Positions 43,301 to 51,942 of a DNA stretch of 64,000 nucleotides are shown here, one piece after another. The DNA lies in assembly GCA_964499365.1 (NCBI GenBank), contig CAZCKU010000002.1, positions 186,001-250,000 on the forward strand. The letters run 5' to 3'. Position 1 is the first letter of the stretch, and each line of letters starts with the position of its first letter. Under the pieces are notes generated by a model that was not told the DNA's origin, did not search any database, and saw nothing but the letters and a program-made list of their open reading frames with translations. A program made the translations under genes and the position numbers. The DNA is from PALSA-1316 sp964499365. Lineage in GTDB: Bacteria > Nitrospirota > Thermodesulfovibrionia > Thermodesulfovibrionales > UBA6898.

Positions 43301-43785
43301 TCGTTAAGGGTTCTTTTGAAATAGGGATCCGTCGGTGTGGCATTCTTGAAGGAATCGAGAAGCATAACAGAAAACGCAAAGCCGGTCTTATTAAAGCGCA
43401 TGTCATTAGGCAACGAGAAGCTGTTTTCAAAGAGTGTAGTCAGGCCCTTTTCGGTAGACGTGAATATATGGGAAAACAATGCTACTCCGTAGGGCACGTT
43501 ATTTACCCCTGCTGAGACATTTTTGATCTGGTCATATATCACAACATCAGCCTTGGGAACAAGAAGCACATAAAACATTACGATTACGAATACATACTGC
43601 CTAACTATCCCCAAAAATATTTGGGTAACGTTCATGGAGAAGAAAAGCTGATAAAAAAGAATCAAAAAACCCAAAAGAATGGATATCCTCGTGAGAGTCG
43701 TGAAGCTGCCACTTCCCATAAGATCCCTGACAGCCGTAAATATCTTTATCAGAAAATCTGAGTTGCCGTATGTAAAGACTTCCAC
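40315..43785 (-). CDS. traG: conjugal transfer mating-pair stabilisation protein TraG
   Basis: A 1156-residue TraG of the F-type system, involved in pilus assembly (N-terminal part) and mating-pair stabilisation and entry exclusion (C-terminal part). The first ~110 residues have hydrophobic spans (I-S-I-L-L-G-F-L-I-L-F-Y-Q-L, Y-V-F-V-I-V-M-F-Y-V-L-L-V), a second cluster lies at ~330-425, and the remaining ~700 residues are soluble, Gly/Ala/Gln-rich and periplasmic by family knowledge. The start is a GTG with GAGGTAA upstream. It follows traH by 7 bases in the F order F-H-G. Confidence 0.9.
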   Translation of the reverse strand: MEVFTYGNSDFLIKIFTAVRDLMGSGSFTTLTRISILLGFLILFYQLFFSMNVTQIFLGIVRQYVFVIVMFYVLLVPKADVVIYDQIKNVSAGVNNVPYGVALFSHIFTSTEKGLTTLFENSFSLPNDMRFNKTGFAFSVMLLDSFKNATPTDPYFKRTLNDYIKDCFFTSVLWGEKDLNTVIYSNNIWGEMTSTTHSQNSYTKTYSSTVPSGQATTCSNAYGVLDGQFGTATVASYAALQSYLQADVVSATPTVLQNLLNVGTDATTAMKHAIGVNMISSAMAETATMTGVSADAVAYAAALSQQQQRSAWATGGEMAKKYMPIIRQILEAFIYGMFPVLFLMMLTPLGGKTLHMYFIMLFWLMLWSPLYAILNLIVNVRAATVLSSSQNYFAMGTMPLIYESTNDLVAMAGYMAWAVPMIAFAIAKGSDSALVHLASSIQGSTNLTQNQAAGAVTGTEGAARTAQAAAHYKAAQTYGGADIVTTGMAAKAFKDMGANVTYGGMSDPQLTKAGSGQALSDMSVNMGNSTAISNQGGVDAAAQAHSNQQEKAIAYGTTIGAGGALGSFAGHVDTSRMEGYNQTLQSWKAAGNGGGMVDMLTATTSSEMIKNVNDKQAYRNALNSRADYHQGQNPGMDRDTAVAAAASEFSNIEANRKHGGDLGWQKSYDTARAHGFQGSEMQYASYLSEMANMLSYADSASMQNVADKHWGGDTAGMLTERANFHNTQAAAELKKMEEKGYSAESMGQYMGNISALKGVAASEFYQEFGDKGVLTSEGGKMQNELGKFEMLQNAAVASGYGDKDGNLSMGGFQNFLRDHHGVDIKSASKDGINTISMNHEGKEIYREQRGQIDMNNPAHRDMIHEAQKDNPNFKPQHGDNFHVGGGPAKKFATAQSVGGAVSQHNNRDESNAMNTVQKGTTSTIGNFGTYGSRHQTFHENSEMGFKTITDPNTGRSIGVVGNFQYAPDDKHHANPISASFTNVKSGEIFTAQKVTDRGQETWQFGIDKVQISPDGKKVSQFNSLSSQSVSTGGYASESKIAPDGMTLYQKADGGQQVNWWHQFKMNFEKGANVSTMGFIAQGDLTNLNSAQTTAIFTGGATKNAVERVSSVLSIYNQGKAAGEGMGKGLPSPQAAPNKVEVNKPDISTTTTSPQEP

Positions 43786-43792
43786 TTGGGGA

Positions 43793-45307
43793 TTACCTCA
43801 TCCCTCTTGCAAACCGGTAACTATCAAGCAGTTTAGTCCGGGACAATTCCTGATAAATAATCTGCTCCATCATGACTGTTTTCTGAAAAGCATCCCCTAT
43901 GCTATCTCTGAGGGCTTCCCACACTGCCTTTCGACGGTCCTCGCTCGCCTGAAGCTCCGTGTTGATCTTATCCGGTATTCCAGCGATTTTGTCTCTGACT
44001 TCAGTGGTCATGCTCGCCTTTACAGCCTGGACCTGAGAGGTAAGGTTGCGGGTTTTATGCAGCGCGTGCTGGCTCGCGAAATAGGCAATATCATATGCGA
44101 CCGGATATGAAAGCGTATCGATCAGGCTGTCACTCATAAGGTTATCTATCGTCGCGTCACCGGTCTTGCCCCGAATGTGCTCCACAGTAGCTGCCAATGA
44201 CATCAATCTAAAAACAGGCACACGAGATGCATTGATCATATCTATGTCAGCCTGGGCAAGACTCCCTGTACTGCCATTCTTGATTGCATCTCTTATCCTG
44301 ATAAGAGATTGTTTTACCTTGTATCCCAGGCCCTGGGTCTCGTCGTTAATGTATGTACAATTAGTATTAACCGTATCGGATACCGCTGTTTTCTCCGCAT
44401 ACTGACCGAAAACCATAGCATCAATCAGGTAAGGAGCTGATTTTGGCACATTACAGCCCGGATCAAAGTGAATTGGGGGGACCGTATCTACGCTCTCTTC
44501 GGCAGAAAGCTGGTATACATCTCCATACCTTGCCCGCATTATGCTCTCGAACGGGAAGGCGCTCAGATCCTCTTCATTGAACGCCTGTCTCATAAAAGGA
44601 ACAAGAAAAGATACGGCTCCAAGCTTCTTGGCACAATCCATGTTCGTGCGTGATCCCGTATATCCCGCATAGTAGTCATAGCACCCAGCGTAAGTGTTGA
44701 TCCAGCTTTTGTATTTTTGCGTCACATTATTCATCGCGTCGGCTGCGGAGGCCAGCCAGGAATTATTCTGACCACTCCCCTGAGCGCTTCCGACAGAAAG
44801 TCCGAGCTGCTCTCCTGACCAGCCTACAAGTGCCTTTGAAGCCTGGCAACTGTTTACATTTATGTTGTTAATCATGTTTGCGAGTGCATCAAGAGAGTCC
44901 AAAATATTCTTGCAGTCCGGACAGAGCACTCCAAGCGCCAGCTGAAAGGCAAAGGCAGGAGCGGCACTCAATATTGCCTGTAACTTTTGCACCAAATACT
45001 CAAAATTGAGATAGCTGAAGCCACCCCATACGATATCTATACCACCGCATCCAACTTTTGCGCTTGGCGGAGTAAACGAAACCAGCGGCTGGTCCTGAAA
45101 ATTAAACTGCAGAGATGCAGTACCACCGACATAGTATCCTCTCTCCTGTCCCTGATACGATTTCGGCGCGGACGACTTGATATCACTAAAAACTTGCGAC
45201 ATATAAGCGCTCATGTCGGCTGAGGATATGGAAAGCGGCATGGAAAGGGTAAAAGTGATCAGGACGGCTGTAACAATCAATTTCTGCAAGATCCTTTTCA
45301 TTGCCAT
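43793..45307 (-). CDS. traH: conjugal pilus assembly protein TraH
   Basis: A 504-residue exported protein with a signal peptide (residues ~1-30) ending L-S-I-S-S-A. The mature part has the TraH pattern G-R/Y-Y-V-G-G-T-A-S-L-Q-F-N-F, then V-G-C-G-G-I-D-I-V-W-G-G-F-S-Y-L-N, and C-P-D-C-K-N-I-L-D. TraH is an outer-membrane-associated assembly factor that works with TraF, TraW, TraU and TrbC. Two tandem starts (ATG at 45307 and two codons later) are possible; the second has the better spaced ribosome binding site. It sits between traF and traG. Confidence 0.92.
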   Translation of the reverse strand: MAMKRILQKLIVTAVLITFTLSMPLSISSADMSAYMSQVFSDIKSSAPKSYQGQERGYYVGGTASLQFNFQDQPLVSFTPPSAKVGCGGIDIVWGGFSYLNFEYLVQKLQAILSAAPAFAFQLALGVLCPDCKNILDSLDALANMINNINVNSCQASKALVGWSGEQLGLSVGSAQGSGQNNSWLASAADAMNNVTQKYKSWINTYAGCYDYYAGYTGSRTNMDCAKKLGAVSFLVPFMRQAFNEEDLSAFPFESIMRARYGDVYQLSAEESVDTVPPIHFDPGCNVPKSAPYLIDAMVFGQYAEKTAVSDTVNTNCTYINDETQGLGYKVKQSLIRIRDAIKNGSTGSLAQADIDMINASRVPVFRLMSLAATVEHIRGKTGDATIDNLMSDSLIDTLSYPVAYDIAYFASQHALHKTRNLTSQVQAVKASMTTEVRDKIAGIPDKINTELQASEDRRKAVWEALRDSIGDAFQKTVMMEQIIYQELSRTKLLDSYRFARGMR

Positions 45308-45310
45308 TTC

Positions 45311-46189
45311 CTAACTTTCCGGATACTTCCCATTTTTTTGATACTGGTAATAAAAGACAAGTCTGTTCACAATATCGTCTAGCGTGATGATACCCACAGA
45401 AATTGGCTGAAAGACCGGCCGGTCCTTATCGTCGCGGAAAACAGCTATAAGCGTAGGGGTGGACTTCACATGAAATTTCTCAAAAAATAGTGGCTCGACC
45501 GCGCAGTCACCAAAACCAGGGCCGCATTCGTTGGAACTAATTGTCTTTACGGTCATGCCATAATCAGACCTGAGAAAGTCGATGATCTTGTTCTGTTCGT
45601 GGCAGTAGGGACATTCATTGGAAACAAAGAAGATAAGACCGGTGTTGTCCCTGATTTCTTCCATGACAGCCCGCTTTTCTTTTGCGACTATTTTATTGCG
45701 GACCTGTGCGCCAAAATTGCTGGTAGGTTGTCTCACTGTCATATCAAGCTCAGGGTGCTGCAGGAGAGTGTCCCGCCACGTATAGGCAAAGGTCATGGTC
45801 TTGTCCTTCATGAAGTCCTGCATCCGCAAATAGGCAAGCATTTTGGCGCTGTCTGGATGATAAACCGCCTCTTCCTTAACGCGATCAAGGAGTTCTCTGA
45901 ATTCTTTTGCGGTCAGAGTTTCGAGGTACTGCGTATCCTGAACCCTTTCCCAGTCAAGGGGCATGTCTTTTGCCTTTTCCTTTCGTGTCTGCAATTCTTC
46001 TGTAGTCTCCTTTTTTTCATCAGTCTGAGGGGGCTTGCAATGTTCCCGAAAAAACCATCCCCTCTCTTTATCGGCATAATACTGCTTATCGAGGGGGCGG
46101 CAGAGGTAAAGTTCCGCATAATTCTCTTCCCCGGCAAATGCGTATTGCGATAGAAACAGAAGAGATAGGACAATCCTAAGCCCTTTCAT
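45311..46189 (-). CDS. traF: conjugal pilus assembly protein TraF (thioredoxin-like)
   Basis: A 292-residue periplasmic protein of the F-type TraF family. It has a signal peptide (MKGLRIVLSLLFLSQYAFAG) and the family's thioredoxin-like C-terminal domain F-F-V-S-N-E-C-P-Y-C-H-E-Q (about residue 195) and cis-proline T-P-T-L-I. Unlike F-plasmid TraF, which has lost the active cysteines, C-P-Y-C is kept here, so it may be a working thiol oxidoreductase. The start overlaps the 57-residue gene by 14 bases. Confidence 0.9.
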   Translation of the reverse strand: MKGLRIVLSLLFLSQYAFAGEENYAELYLCRPLDKQYYADKERGWFFREHCKPPQTDEKKETTEELQTRKEKAKDMPLDWERVQDTQYLETLTAKEFRELLDRVKEEAVYHPDSAKMLAYLRMQDFMKDKTMTFAYTWRDTLLQHPELDMTVRQPTSNFGAQVRNKIVAKEKRAVMEEIRDNTGLIFFVSNECPYCHEQNKIIDFLRSDYGMTVKTISSNECGPGFGDCAVEPLFFEKFHVKSTPTLIAVFRDDKDRPVFQPISVGIITLDDIVNRLVFYYQYQKNGKYPES

Positions 46190-46349
46190 ATCCCAATATC
46201 CCGTGAAGAAACATCTCTGCAGATTCCTTGACAGTATTCTGTTCGGGAGGAAGTTCGATATATTTATGCAGTTCTCCCCTCTCGTAATCGCCAGTTCTCT
46301 TCTTTTTTTTCTTCTTGTCCTTTTCCTTTTCGCTGCGTCTTATAATCAT
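46176..46349 (-). CDS. small basic tra-operon protein, 57 aa
   Basis: A 58-codon frame read from the ATG at 46349 with GAGGAGAG upstream. The peptide begins MIIRRSEKEKDKKKKKKRTG, is strongly basic at the N-terminus, then acidic and amphipathic (G-E-L-H-K-Y-I-E-L-P-P-E-Q), and ends L-G-Y-E-R-A. It overlaps the start of traF, implying translational coupling. It is not a known Tra protein; a DNA- or membrane-contacting role is possible from the charge. Confidence 0.6.
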   Translation of the reverse strand: MIIRRSEKEKDKKKKKKRTGDYERGELHKYIELPPEQNTVKESAEMFLHGILGYERA

Positions 46350-46414
46350 GCCGCTCTCTCCTCATTAAGACACTGGTTCTATAAATATTACTTGTCCTTT
46401 TTCGATACTGCCGA

Positions 46415-46960
46415 TCAGATCACCTTGGTTACTTTGCCGATTATCCACTCGCGCCGGACAAATCCCCAGAACTTGGAATCGTAACTGTCTTTGGTCTCCC
46501 CTACGGCAAAGTATCTGTCTTTGGGAATTATTCCGTTATATTCAAAGATTCGAAGGGCTTTGCCTGTTTTGCTGAATTCTTTGGCTGTGCCGAGGTATTC
46601 TCCATCGCAATAATATTCCCTTCCGCGATTCTCCAAATACTCCCCTTCGACGCAACCCAGGCGTTTGACGAAATCCAGTCCATAACGGGGTTCATCGGTA
46701 ACGGCGAGAAAGCGAAATGCAAAGTATTCACCCTTGGCAGGGGAACTGTTGCCTCTGTCAGTCACCCCGAGGAGAAAATTTACACTATAGTCTGTCTGAA
46801 CGGCGAGACGATATCGTGGCTGAATCCAAAAGGCAATGAGGGAAATGAGAAACGCAGAAAGCACAACCATGATCGCCTTTTCAACATACCCTGATCTTCT
46901 TTTGGTATTTCTGAGCCTACCGCTTATATTCGTTAGTGATGTCCCTGAACTGTTCTGCAT
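46415..46960 (-). CDS. S26 signal peptidase-like conjugation protein (TrhF/TraF-RP4 type)
   Basis: A 181-residue membrane protein of the S26 signal peptidase family used in conjugative pilin maturation. One span lies near the N-terminus (A-I-M-V-V-L-S-A-F-L-I-S-L-I-A-F-W-I). The probable nucleophile is the serine of T-D-Y-S-V-N; the general base lysine is in F-V-K-R-L-G-C-V-E-G, and the C-terminal box is D-S-K-F-W-G-F-V-R-R-E-W-I-I-G-K-V. Start at 46960 chosen for AAGGAGG upstream; it overlaps trbI by 44 bases. It may process pilin or cyclise it. The serine assignment is tentative. Confidence 0.8.
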   Translation of the reverse strand: MQNSSGTSLTNISGRLRNTKRRSGYVEKAIMVVLSAFLISLIAFWIQPRYRLAVQTDYSVNFLLGVTDRGNSSPAKGEYFAFRFLAVTDEPRYGLDFVKRLGCVEGEYLENRGREYYCDGEYLGTAKEFSKTGKALRIFEYNGIIPKDRYFAVGETKDSYDSKFWGFVRREWIIGKVTKVI

Positions 46961-47222
46961 TAAGGACGACCTCCTTGAGTAGTACGAGCTCTTTCCTTGA
47001 CTGAAGGTCCCTTGTAAGAGCATCAAAGAAGGTCCCGACTTCCTTTACCGCCTGCTCTCTGTCCATCTTCTGTGTCTTGAGCTGCTCATAGGCTACAAGC
47101 TCCTTCAAATCTACAATTACGATTTCCCGGTGACAATATTTCCGGGTCACAAAAAATGAAACCGTCACTGATACTGCTATGATTACGACTATTCCGAATG
47201 CTATCCGTAGGTTTCTATGCAT
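46917..47222 (-). CDS. trbI: TrbI-like conjugation protein
   Basis: A 101-residue inner-membrane protein with an N-terminal span (I-A-F-G-I-V-V-I-I-A-V-S-V-T-V-S-F-F-V) and a charged helical periplasmic part with V-D-L-K-E-L-V and F-F-D-A-L-T-R-D-L. This is the layout of F-type TrbI, which modulates pilus retraction. It overlaps traC by 22 bases, in the same traC-trbI order as in F. GGAGG lies within the traC end. Confidence 0.75.
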   Translation of the reverse strand: MHRNLRIAFGIVVIIAVSVTVSFFVTRKYCHREIVIVDLKELVAYEQLKTQKMDREQAVKEVGTFFDALTRDLQSRKELVLLKEVVLNAEQFRDITNEYKR

Positions 47223-49699
47223 TTCTGTATGCCTTCCTCCAGTCCGTAGTTATCAACCATCTTTTTTCTCCTTGAAACGTCGTCAGCATCCGTTGTGTAT
47301 ATCCAGTAAAGCTGCCGCGGGATCTCAAGCCTCCCTATTCCTCGCCCAAACGGGGTAATAAAGAAGATCTCCGAATAATATCCCTTCACTGTCTTGAGAC
47401 TTCCGAGCTGGTCAAACTCATATTCGGAGAGCGCGATTTTGCTTTCATTCTTCAACATATTGATGCTCTCCTGCTTCTGGCTCAACAGAAGCCAATGGGC
47501 TGATTGGAACATCATCTCCAGTGTGCTCTCGTTTTTGTAAAAGTCATGGATACCCTGTGTTATTGTTATTGCGCTTGAGCCATGCTTGCGAAAGGTCCTG
47601 TATCCGCGTTCAATGAATTTTGCGACCTGCGGATCATCGAAAAATTGCCATGCCTCATCAAATATCAGCAGTTTTCTCTTGCTTCGGTCGTCGTCCATAT
47701 AGACAACCCTGTATATGTGATAGAAGAGGACCATCAGTATTACATTCCTCAAATCCTCGCGGTGGCTGAGATGCTTGAGTTCAAGGACAACGAATTTATG
47801 TGCCAGGTCTATATTGTTCGTTCCGTTAAAGAACCTGCCAAAAACACCCGCCGAACTCCAGCGAAACAGGTTCGTTGACAGAAGGTTCGTCACCTGCTTT
47901 TTAAGAAGATCTCCGGTCGCCTCAGCAAGTTGCCTCAGAGACTCAATGACCTTATCGACATTCGTCTCCTGCCCATGTTTGAGCCAGGCGTCCTTAATCG
48001 CCTCCTCGATAACGGACTTCTCTGTGTCGGTAATCTTTTCTGTGGGTTTCGCCATCTTGGCTATGAGATTTATGAAGAGGTCCATGTCCTCATCTATGTC
48101 CCTACAATCCGAGAAGGGATTCAGGACTATGTCGGCATCCTCCCGGAAATCGAGGAATACCCCGCCCAGGGACTCACAAAGGGTCTTGTAACTTTCTCCT
48201 ACGTCTATAACCCAAATATTGGACACCTTTGGTATTGTGTAATAGGATGCCAGTATGTGCTGTATGAGAAAGCTCTTACCGGAGCCCGTTTTGGCTGCAA
48301 CACATGCGTTGTATCCCTCAGCCCCGTCAAAGAGGCTAAAGAACATCTGCTGGCCTCTTCTTGATACAAAGGGAACATGCGGGGACCCGGTTCCTTTCCA
48401 GTCAGCCTGCACAGGACTCAAATGCGCGGCATTGAAGTCAAACATGGTTCGACCGCGTTTAATGAGCGCTTCATCTATCTCGTAAGAAAGATTCATGGGC
48501 GTAGCCGCAAGGAAAAGACCGAGGTTCATCGATCTTATTTCCTCCTGGACCTTATAGCCCCGCATATTCAGCATGCTTTTGAGTATCTGGGCGCTCTTGC
48601 TGACAGTAGTGTAGTCAGGATGATACATCCACCAGACGAGATATGCCTTGATAAGTTTGTTGCCGTCAACCATCTTCTCCATGAGCCAGGCCGCTTCTTC
48701 CTGCTTCTTGGTCAGCTTAACGCTCAGGGCATTGGCAGCCTTCTGTTTATATAGGAATTCAGCCTTTTGCTGCTGGGAGGATCTCGTCTTATCATCTTGC
48801 AGCGTGATATTGAGGGTCAGCAAAAAAGGGGAATTAATCTGCAACTCGTTGCGATAGGCATCGCCGAGGAATGTCACGGCATCTACGATGGTGACCTCCT
48901 CCGGAAACTGCTTTACGGTCAATGCCTTGCCATATACTCCATCGTAGCGTATTGAGGACTTGGCGATCTCGATTTCCGTGTCGGCTTCCACTATCTGTTT
49001 GTAGATGTACTCGTTCTCGTCATAGTGGGACACAAGTCTTTTGTCGTGGCTCGGGTTGTAGAGCAGGCTCATGGCGTGAATATACTTTTCAGGGGTGACG
49101 ATCTCGGGAAAAAGATATGCTGTCTCCAGGGACGTTTTTATGTTCTTTATGGCAACAGCGACATCCGTCGCCTTTTCTCTGTAGCCTTGAGTGTCATAAG
49201 GAAGCTTGAAGGATATAAAAAGCCGGAAGTTCCTGAAGGGAACAGGCACTATATCCGGAAAGGCCCCCTTCATTTTGTGCGCTGTAATAAAATTGGCAAC
49301 GCTTTGGCACCATACCCTGCTTTCGTCATTCTGGAAGTTTCCGTACTGGTCGAGGCGGGCATCAAGGAACCTTCCGGCAAAGGGTTCAAGGTAATCGTCT
49401 GCCCATAGAGTTATCTGGATGGCTGTGTGTTGAGGGAGAAAAACGGAAGAGAAAATATCCTGAAGTGTCTTTATGGTCTCCTCTCCGGCCAACGGTTTTG
49501 GATAAGCCTCAAAAATAAAGCCCACGGTATTGTCCCTGCAGAGATAGCACCCGACCTCTTCATCGTATGCCGCGGCAAGCAGATACTCCGATAGAGGCTG
49601 CCGGATGTAGTAACTCTTAAGTTCGTCCACAAGGAGACCAGAGGTGGGCGGAAAGAGCTTGCTCCTGAAAATGCTGAATATCTCGCCGATTACACTCAC
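47201..49699 (-). CDS. traC: type IV secretion ATPase TraC (VirB4 family)
   Basis: An 832-residue cytoplasmic ATPase that energises pilus assembly. The N-terminal ~430 residues form the VirB4/TraC-specific region; the ATPase starts at A-K-T-G-S-G-K-S-F-L-I-Q (Walker A near residue 470) and has I-F-D-E-A-W-Q-F-F (Walker B) and I-T-Q-G-I-H-D motifs. The start is a GTG with AAGGAGATCC upstream. It follows the traV C-terminal gene directly. Confidence 0.95.
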   Translation of the reverse strand: MSVIGEIFSIFRSKLFPPTSGLLVDELKSYYIRQPLSEYLLAAAYDEEVGCYLCRDNTVGFIFEAYPKPLAGEETIKTLQDIFSSVFLPQHTAIQITLWADDYLEPFAGRFLDARLDQYGNFQNDESRVWCQSVANFITAHKMKGAFPDIVPVPFRNFRLFISFKLPYDTQGYREKATDVAVAIKNIKTSLETAYLFPEIVTPEKYIHAMSLLYNPSHDKRLVSHYDENEYIYKQIVEADTEIEIAKSSIRYDGVYGKALTVKQFPEEVTIVDAVTFLGDAYRNELQINSPFLLTLNITLQDDKTRSSQQQKAEFLYKQKAANALSVKLTKKQEEAAWLMEKMVDGNKLIKAYLVWWMYHPDYTTVSKSAQILKSMLNMRGYKVQEEIRSMNLGLFLAATPMNLSYEIDEALIKRGRTMFDFNAAHLSPVQADWKGTGSPHVPFVSRRGQQMFFSLFDGAEGYNACVAAKTGSGKSFLIQHILASYYTIPKVSNIWVIDVGESYKTLCESLGGVFLDFREDADIVLNPFSDCRDIDEDMDLFINLIAKMAKPTEKITDTEKSVIEEAIKDAWLKHGQETNVDKVIESLRQLAEATGDLLKKQVTNLLSTNLFRWSSAGVFGRFFNGTNNIDLAHKFVVLELKHLSHREDLRNVILMVLFYHIYRVVYMDDDRSKRKLLIFDEAWQFFDDPQVAKFIERGYRTFRKHGSSAITITQGIHDFYKNESTLEMMFQSAHWLLLSQKQESINMLKNESKIALSEYEFDQLGSLKTVKGYYSEIFFITPFGRGIGRLEIPRQLYWIYTTDADDVSRRKKMVDNYGLEEGIQKCIETYG

Positions 49700-50173
49700 T
49701 TACTGGATCTCCTTAGGCTTCTGCTCCGGTTTCTTTTGCGACTTATCCTTGGGTGAGCTTGTAACCCCGGACTTCTGCGTGTTTTCGATGGGATTAATGA
49801 TGGCTCTGTCAGCCCTGGCAGGCTCCATCAGATAATCACCGATCACCCACTTTCCCTCCTCAACCTTCATGAAGGAGTATTTATAGTTGTTCAGAATGTT
49901 GTTCTGATCTACATAGGGCAGAAACAGAACCCTCAATATCTTGTCCGGTGTTTTTAAGGGTACAGGGGGTTTCTTGAGGACGGATATCATCCTCTGTTGC
50001 CGTTCGATTTCTACTGATGGCATCTCCTGCTGCGGCTCTCGCTGTTTGTCACCCAACTCAAGAACCGGTTTTGACCTGGAGACAGACTCCCAGCGGTTAT
50101 CTTCCCCAAAGGCAGATTCCATCACCAGCAGCAAGTTCAGAACACAACAGACAGCAAGGATAGTTGATCTCAT
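49700..50173 (-). CDS. TraV C-terminal-domain protein (split TraV)
   Basis: A 157-residue exported protein with signal peptide (C-C-V-L-N-L-L-L-V-M-E-S-A-F-G). After a Pro/Gln-rich middle, residues ~75-120 read P-V-P-L-K-T-P-D-K-I-L-R-V-L-F-L-P-Y-V-D-Q-N-N, then Y-S-F-M-K-V-E-E-G-K-W. This matches the C-terminal domain of F-plasmid TraV (L-W-I-A-P-Y-I-D-N-Q-D-N...W). No lipobox or CxxC is present; those occur in a separate gene at 51943-52188. A Lys/Pro/Ser tail follows. It would form part of the outer-membrane core of the channel with TraB and TraK. GGAGG precedes the ATG; its start overlaps the end of the preceding lipoprotein gene by 4 bases. Confidence 0.65.
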   Translation of the reverse strand: MRSTILAVCCVLNLLLVMESAFGEDNRWESVSRSKPVLELGDKQREPQQEMPSVEIERQQRMISVLKKPPVPLKTPDKILRVLFLPYVDQNNILNNYKYSFMKVEEGKWVIGDYLMEPARADRAIINPIENTQKSGVTSSPKDKSQKKPEQKPKEIQ

Positions 50174-51387
50174 TTCTTTGTGACCTCCAAAAGCACGTTG
50201 AATTTCTGTTCCCCGTTACTGCTATCAAAGACGAGGGATATTGGTACTCGCACGTGAGAGATGTAGTACGAGGCCTTGATGTTCTCAGTCGTTGCCACGG
50301 GGGACTTAAATGACACAGTAACTTCGCCCGTGTTTCGGTTGTGGTACTGAATCTCACCATCCTGAGATGAGGTAAATACTTTCAATGAACCATCGACAAT
50401 CGGAGCGTACTTTGTCTTTAAATGGTAAAGCGTAGATCTTCCATCGCCCGCTCCAATGACTTCTCCCCCTGATCCATTATAGGGGGCTGCATGATATGAG
50501 ACCGTGACCGCAGCATTTCTGAATCCCCATGACTGAATCGGCACAATCCCTGTGCTAATGAGCTGGGCATATGGGACACTGTCTGCTTCGTTCAAGAGAT
50601 AGGTCTTCCCATTGATGTCCTCCTGTTTCAACTTCAACGTGCCGTATACCATCTGCAGGTCATTTCCCCTTGGAGTATTTTTGAGGGCCGATAACGGCAC
50701 TATGTATGATGCCGTTATCAGTGAATTCACCTGCGGTTCATTTGCAAACGTGATTTTGACGTAGTTTTTGTTATCAATATAGCCTGAGCCCGAGCCGCTC
50801 AAAACACCGAAAGTTGTTTCTTCGAGCACCTGCTCGCCATCCGTGATTTTGAGCGTGCCCTTCGTATAGTTGGGTATATAGCCGGTGTAGGATTTTATTC
50901 CCGTGCAGATCTGTTTCGTTGCATCGTTTGGATCGGCTGAACAGGTTTGCGAGCCGGTTGCGAAAAGCGTAGACCCTATCCTTCCTACTGTCTCTGAATA
51001 CGCCGTCCAATTAGAATTGGATATCGTCGGATTCGCATCTGAGAGATAGGAAAACGGTTCAAGTATTCGCTCGGAATCAGAAATAAGTGGCAGGGTGAAC
51101 TTCTTGCTCTCTCCGATCTTTATCCGGTAATTAAGAGGATAGGTAATTGACTCACCTTCCCAGCTTACGGTCACCCCTTTGAGAAGGCACTCCTTAGCAA
51201 AAAGGTCGCCGCTGCTGCATTCTGCCGTTACATCAATGTTTTCGTTGCCCGTCAGATTGTTCGATTCGATATGATCAGTCGAAAGCGATATGGATACTTC
51301 AGTTGTGGAATTGCTCGAACTCAATCCTCCTCCACCGCATGATGCCAAAAATACAACAGCCAAGATGCCAAGTATGACCCGCTTCAT
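50170..51387 (-). CDS. lipoprotein of unknown function in tra operon
   Basis: A 405-residue lipoprotein with lipobox V-F-L-A-S-C-G-G-G-G at about residue 17, followed by a low-complexity Ser/Thr linker. The rest is beta-rich with repeated sheets such as G-T-L-K-I-T-D and Y-G-T-L-K-L-K-Q, recalling immunoglobulin-like domains. It is not a recognised Tra protein and may decorate the cell surface or the channel. It lies between the two halves of TraV. Confidence 0.7.
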   Translation of the reverse strand: MKRVILGILAVVFLASCGGGGLSSSNSTTEVSISLSTDHIESNNLTGNENIDVTAECSSGDLFAKECLLKGVTVSWEGESITYPLNYRIKIGESKKFTLPLISDSERILEPFSYLSDANPTISNSNWTAYSETVGRIGSTLFATGSQTCSADPNDATKQICTGIKSYTGYIPNYTKGTLKITDGEQVLEETTFGVLSGSGSGYIDNKNYVKITFANEPQVNSLITASYIVPLSALKNTPRGNDLQMVYGTLKLKQEDINGKTYLLNEADSVPYAQLISTGIVPIQSWGFRNAAVTVSYHAAPYNGSGGEVIGAGDGRSTLYHLKTKYAPIVDGSLKVFTSSQDGEIQYHNRNTGEVTVSFKSPVATTENIKASYYISHVRVPISLVFDSSNGEQKFNVLLEVTKK

Positions 51388-51389
51388 GA

Positions 51390-51899
51390 TTAAAACCCGA
51401 TGATAAGGCCGGCTTTGATATTATTGAACTCACTCCTGGAATAACCGGTATAGTAAACACCCGCTCCCAGGCTGAAGCCTTTTTTGAGAAAGGTTTTTAT
51501 TTCTATTCCTCCAGTCCCCACGGCAAGGACCTGTTTTACTTTAGTCTCCATGTTTTTGGCATACGCCACGCCAGGGGCGACAAGGGCGTCGATCTTCAGG
51601 GAGTCAAATATACCGAGGCGAATGCTTACGGGAATAGTGGCATCCACAGCGATAACGTTTCCTACGGCAGTAGCTTCTACGCCTGCGCCCACGAGAAAGG
51701 GATATTGGACGCGCTTCTGTGCGCGAAAACCGACGTAGGCTGCATCCCCGGCCGAGTTTTTCATGAAATGCTTGTATCCTACCCCCAGCGTGTATTCCCA
51801 TCCCTTTCCAATGGGCTCTACCACATCGAGCGCCGAGGCTATCATCGGAACGACCATAACTGTCACAACCAGTGCTACTACAAAAAAGAGCTTCTTCAC
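51390..51899 (-). CDS. outer-membrane beta-barrel-like protein
   Basis: A 169-residue exported protein with a signal peptide (residues ~1-23) and alternating hydrophobic/polar strands ending in aromatic residues, finishing A-G-L-I-I-G-F, the final phenylalanine being typical of barrel proteins inserted by BamA. The start is a GTG with AAGGAGG upstream. It lies between traV's two halves and next to the lipoprotein gene. No family is recognised. Confidence 0.65.
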   Translation of the reverse strand: MKKLFFVVALVVTVMVVPMIASALDVVEPIGKGWEYTLGVGYKHFMKNSAGDAAYVGFRAQKRVQYPFLVGAGVEATAVGNVIAVDATIPVSIRLGIFDSLKIDALVAPGVAYAKNMETKVKQVLAVGTGGIEIKTFLKKGFSLGAGVYYTGYSRSEFNNIKAGLIIGF

Positions 51900-51942
51900 C
51901 TTTTTACCTCCTTGGTGTTGTTCCGCATGTGCGGGTTTAGTC

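Noticed and set aside
46203..46484. 93-codon plus-strand hydrophobic frame
   Set aside because: It opposes the 57-residue tra gene, which has a ribosome binding site and overlaps traF; the hydrophobic look comes from reading poly-lysine codons backwards.
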